Of a DNA stretch of 8,566 bases, positions 6,382 through 8,566 are shown one piece after another. The notes below the pieces were generated by a model that did not search any database, was not told the origin of the DNA, and saw only the letters and a program-made list of their open reading frames with translations. The position numbers and the translations under genes were made by a program. How positions within the stretch are numbered: the first letter of the stretch is position 1; the number at the start of each line of letters is the position of its first letter. This DNA is from JBBRHH01 sp038222915 (GTDB lineage: Bacteria; Planctomycetota; Phycisphaerae; Tepidisphaerales; Tepidisphaeraceae): assembly GCA_038222915.1 (NCBI GenBank), contig JBBRHH010000246.1, positions 1-8,566 of the forward strand, in the 5' to 3' direction.

Positions 6382-8566
6382 AACTCACCACGCTCAGTGG
6401 CAATGGAATGGCCGTCTTTCTGGTGACGCTCGTCGCAGTTCTGGCCGTGTTCTATTCCTACATTTACCGTCGCGAAGCGCGCCACGCCCAGGGATTGTCC
6501 CTCGGCAAGCAGTGGCTGCTGCGGGCACTACGCATTGCCGTCGCCGCCATGGCCGTTCTGGCGATCTCCCGGCCGGCCGTCTCGCTCACCCATCATGAGA
6601 AACGGCTTCCGGTGGTGGCGCTGATCGTCGACGAATCCACCAGCATGGGTTTCCCCGATGCGCGTGAAAACCCACTGGCTCAAGGCAATCCACGTGACCA
6701 GCGCCGTCGTTACGACACGGCGCAAACCGTTGTCCAGAAACTACAGGAGAAACTGACGCGGACCCATCGCGTCCAGGTGTTCACCTTTTCCGACACGCTC
6801 AAGCTGCTCAAGGAACTGCCCAACCGCGCACGCGACGCCGATCCGATGACCAGAAGTGCCGAATTGTTCAAAGCAGTCCCAGACCCTAACGGCGATTACA
6901 GCAATATCGGGGACGGCTTGCAGGATGCCCTGCGAGAATCGGCGGGCAATCGGATCGCCGGCTTCGTTCTGATGAGCGATGGACGCCAGACCGGCGGCCG
7001 CGCCCTCGACGAAGTGACCACCCAGATTGCCGACGCCAAAGTCCCGGTTCACACGGTCGTGCTTGGAAGCGAATTTCCACTGCGCGACCTGCGGATCGAC
7101 GATGTGGTTGTCGGGCCGGAGGTGAGCCTTGGTGACGTGCTCAGTTTCCGGGTGAAGATCACCAATCAGATTCAGACGCCGCTCAACACCACGCTCACCC
7201 TGTTGGAGAACGGACAGAAGGTCAACGAAAAGCCGCTGGTGCTGGCCCGCGGCGAGAACCTTGTCAGCATTTCCACGATCGCCGGTACCGAGGGCACGCG
7301 TGAATTCCAACTTGTCCTGCCGCATTTCGACGACGAGGTGGACATTGAGAACAACCAGGCGGTTGTTCACGTCAAGGTCGTCAAGCGAACTCTCCGCGTC
7401 CTCCTTATCGCCGGCAATCCCAGTCGCGAATACTTTTACCTGACGCCGGCGCTCCTCCGCGACCCGGTGGTGGAATTGTCCTGCTTCCTGCAATGCGCCG
7501 ATGTTGATTATGTCCAACAGGGAAACGTCGCCATCGACCGCTTGCCCCGGTCCATCGAGGAATGGAAGAAGTACGATGTAGTCATCCTTCTCGACGTCGA
7601 CCCCAATAAGATCACCAGCCAGCAGGTCGCCGAGATGGAAAACATGGTCCGCACCGGCGGCGGGCTGATGGTCCTTGCCGGCCGAAATCAAGGCCTCGCC
7701 AAGCTGATCCAGGTGCATGCCGTGAAGATGCGCGAGATGCTTCCCATTGAATTGGACAAGAACCTGCTGCCCAATTACCTGGACGTGCTCGACAAACCGT
7801 TCAAGGCCGAGCGGACACCAAAAGGCCGCGGCCATCCGATCATGCGTTTGGAACGCGACGACAAAGCCAACGACGCCGCCTGGGCCACCTTCCCAGAGTT
7901 TTATTGGCGCCATCCTGTCGCCCGCGCCAAGCCGCAATCCGTAACCCTGCTGGAAGAGGCATCGCCGAGCGCCGATCAGCGCACCTGTCTTATGGCGATC
8001 CATCGCTACTTCGAAGGCGCGGTGTTTTACAACGGCATCGACAGTCTCTGGCGCTGGCGCTTTCCGGGCGAAAGCTACGACTACGATCGTTTCTGGACCG
8101 ACGTCATCCGCTATCTGGGCGAGACCCGCCTGCGCGGATCGCAGCAGCAGGTTGCACTCAGCACCGACCGGATGAGTTATAGCCCGGGCGATGAAGTGCA
8201 GATCCGCCTGCGCATCCTCGACCCAGCTCTCATGGCGCAGCTGGAAGGCCAGTCGCTCTATGCGTCTGTGACCACGCCCCAAAAGGACGTGCAGATGGTT
8301 CCGCTCAAGGCCGATCCAGGCGGCGAGATGCTTTACGTGGGCTCCCACCGCTCACGGCGCGTGGGCAGCATGTTGATTGAGACGAAGCATTCCGCTCCCG
8401 GCGCTGCCAGCGATCAGAAGCCGCTCTTCGACGTTGAGCATGCGTTTCAGGTCAAGATGCAGTCTCTGGAAGCCAGAGATACCAGCGCCGATTTTGAATC
8501 CATGCGCAAGCTCGCCAAACAAACCGGCGGCCAATACTTCGATCACCACAACATGGCCGGCATTGC
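6378..8566 (+). CDS. vWA / GATase1-like integral membrane protein, 3' end outside window
   Basis: The ATG at 6378 overlaps the previous stop (ATGA), with a GGGG 7 nt upstream. The frame is open to the window edge: 729 residues plus two bases. Membrane segments lie at about 10-28 and 46-64, the second ending in AISRPAV as in BatA-type proteins. The vWA domain (about 78-230) has a canonical MIDAS, DESTS at 85-89, YSNIGDGL at 174-181 and FVLMSDG with D201. An Ig-like region follows at about 236-335. A glutamine amidotransferase-like domain starts at RVLLIAGNPSREYFYL (340-355), continues with YDVVILLDVD (399-408) and a GGGLMVLAG strand (427-435), and closes with DSLWRWRFPG (555-564) and FWTDVIRYLG. 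No catalytic Cys is seen at the elbow. A further beta domain (about 590-695) precedes LAKQTGGQYF near 712-721, a segment I associate with this family in Planctomycetota. It is probably a periplasm-facing inner-membrane protein acting with its overlapping neighbour. Substrate or partner is unknown. Confidence 0.9.
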   Translation, partial: MKLTTLSGNGMAVFLVTLVAVLAVFYSYIYRREARHAQGLSLGKQWLLRALRIAVAAMAVLAISRPAVSLTHHEKRLPVVALIVDESTSMGFPDARENPLAQGNPRDQRRRYDTAQTVVQKLQEKLTRTHRVQVFTFSDTLKLLKELPNRARDADPMTRSAELFKAVPDPNGDYSNIGDGLQDALRESAGNRIAGFVLMSDGRQTGGRALDEVTTQIADAKVPVHTVVLGSEFPLRDLRIDDVVVGPEVSLGDVLSFRVKITNQIQTPLNTTLTLLENGQKVNEKPLVLARGENLVSISTIAGTEGTREFQLVLPHFDDEVDIENNQAVVHVKVVKRTLRVLLIAGNPSREYFYLTPALLRDPVVELSCFLQCADVDYVQQGNVAIDRLPRSIEEWKKYDVVILLDVDPNKITSQQVAEMENMVRTGGGLMVLAGRNQGLAKLIQVHAVKMREMLPIELDKNLLPNYLDVLDKPFKAERTPKGRGHPIMRLERDDKANDAAWATFPEFYWRHPVARAKPQSVTLLEEASPSADQRTCLMAIHRYFEGAVFYNGIDSLWRWRFPGESYDYDRFWTDVIRYLGETRLRGSQQQVALSTDRMSYSPGDEVQIRLRILDPALMAQLEGQSLYASVTTPQKDVQMVPLKADPGGEMLYVGSHRSRRVGSMLIETKHSAPGAASDQKPLFDVEHAFQVKMQSLEARDTSADFESMRKLAKQTGGQYFDHHNMAGI

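Noticed and set aside
6741..8348. 535-codon open frame on the minus strand
   Set aside because: It lies wholly antisense to the vWA/GATase-like gene, whose protein has clear domain motifs along its length. The antisense product is His/Asp/Val-rich without recognisable motifs and is explained by C/G-rich third codon positions.

Overview
The window looks like chromosomal DNA from a free-living, moderately GC-rich Gram-negative bacterium of the Planctomycetota or a related PVC-type lineage. This is an inference. It rests on the BatA-like and von Willebrand factor A (vWA) membrane proteins with degenerate amidotransferase-like domains, on large secreted FlgD-Ig plus beta-propeller proteins, and on the C-rich codon third positions. 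No rRNA, marker gene or mobile element is present to fix the lineage.

The layout is two divergent gene pairs around a 164-bp intergenic region at 4046-4209. To the left, on the minus strand, lie two paralogous secreted proteins. The promoter-proximal one (1169-4045, 958 aa) is complete. The second (1-1157) begins 11 bp after it and leaves the window after 385 residues. Both have a signal peptide, an FlgD-like Ig domain and an NHL/PD40-type beta-propeller. Over the 118 residues after the signal peptide I count 79 identities by hand, so they form a tandem duplication, probably co-transcribed.

To the right, on the plus strand, a complete 723-aa BatA-type protein (4210-6381) overlaps by 4 bp (ATGA) a second membrane protein (6378 to beyond 8566, 729 residues visible). 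Both carry two N-terminal membrane segments, a vWA domain and a class I glutamine amidotransferase-like domain. They probably sit in the inner membrane with their large domains in the periplasm and may work as a pair. The MoxR ATPase and DUF58 genes that usually precede such proteins are not upstream of them here.

Coding density is very high. I see no RNA gene, CRISPR array, insertion sequence or clear terminator. No stretch over 300 bp lacks a gene. Nothing here clearly amounts to a new defence or mobile system. The least explained part is the tandem pair of secreted propeller proteins and their divergent pairing with the vWA membrane genes.
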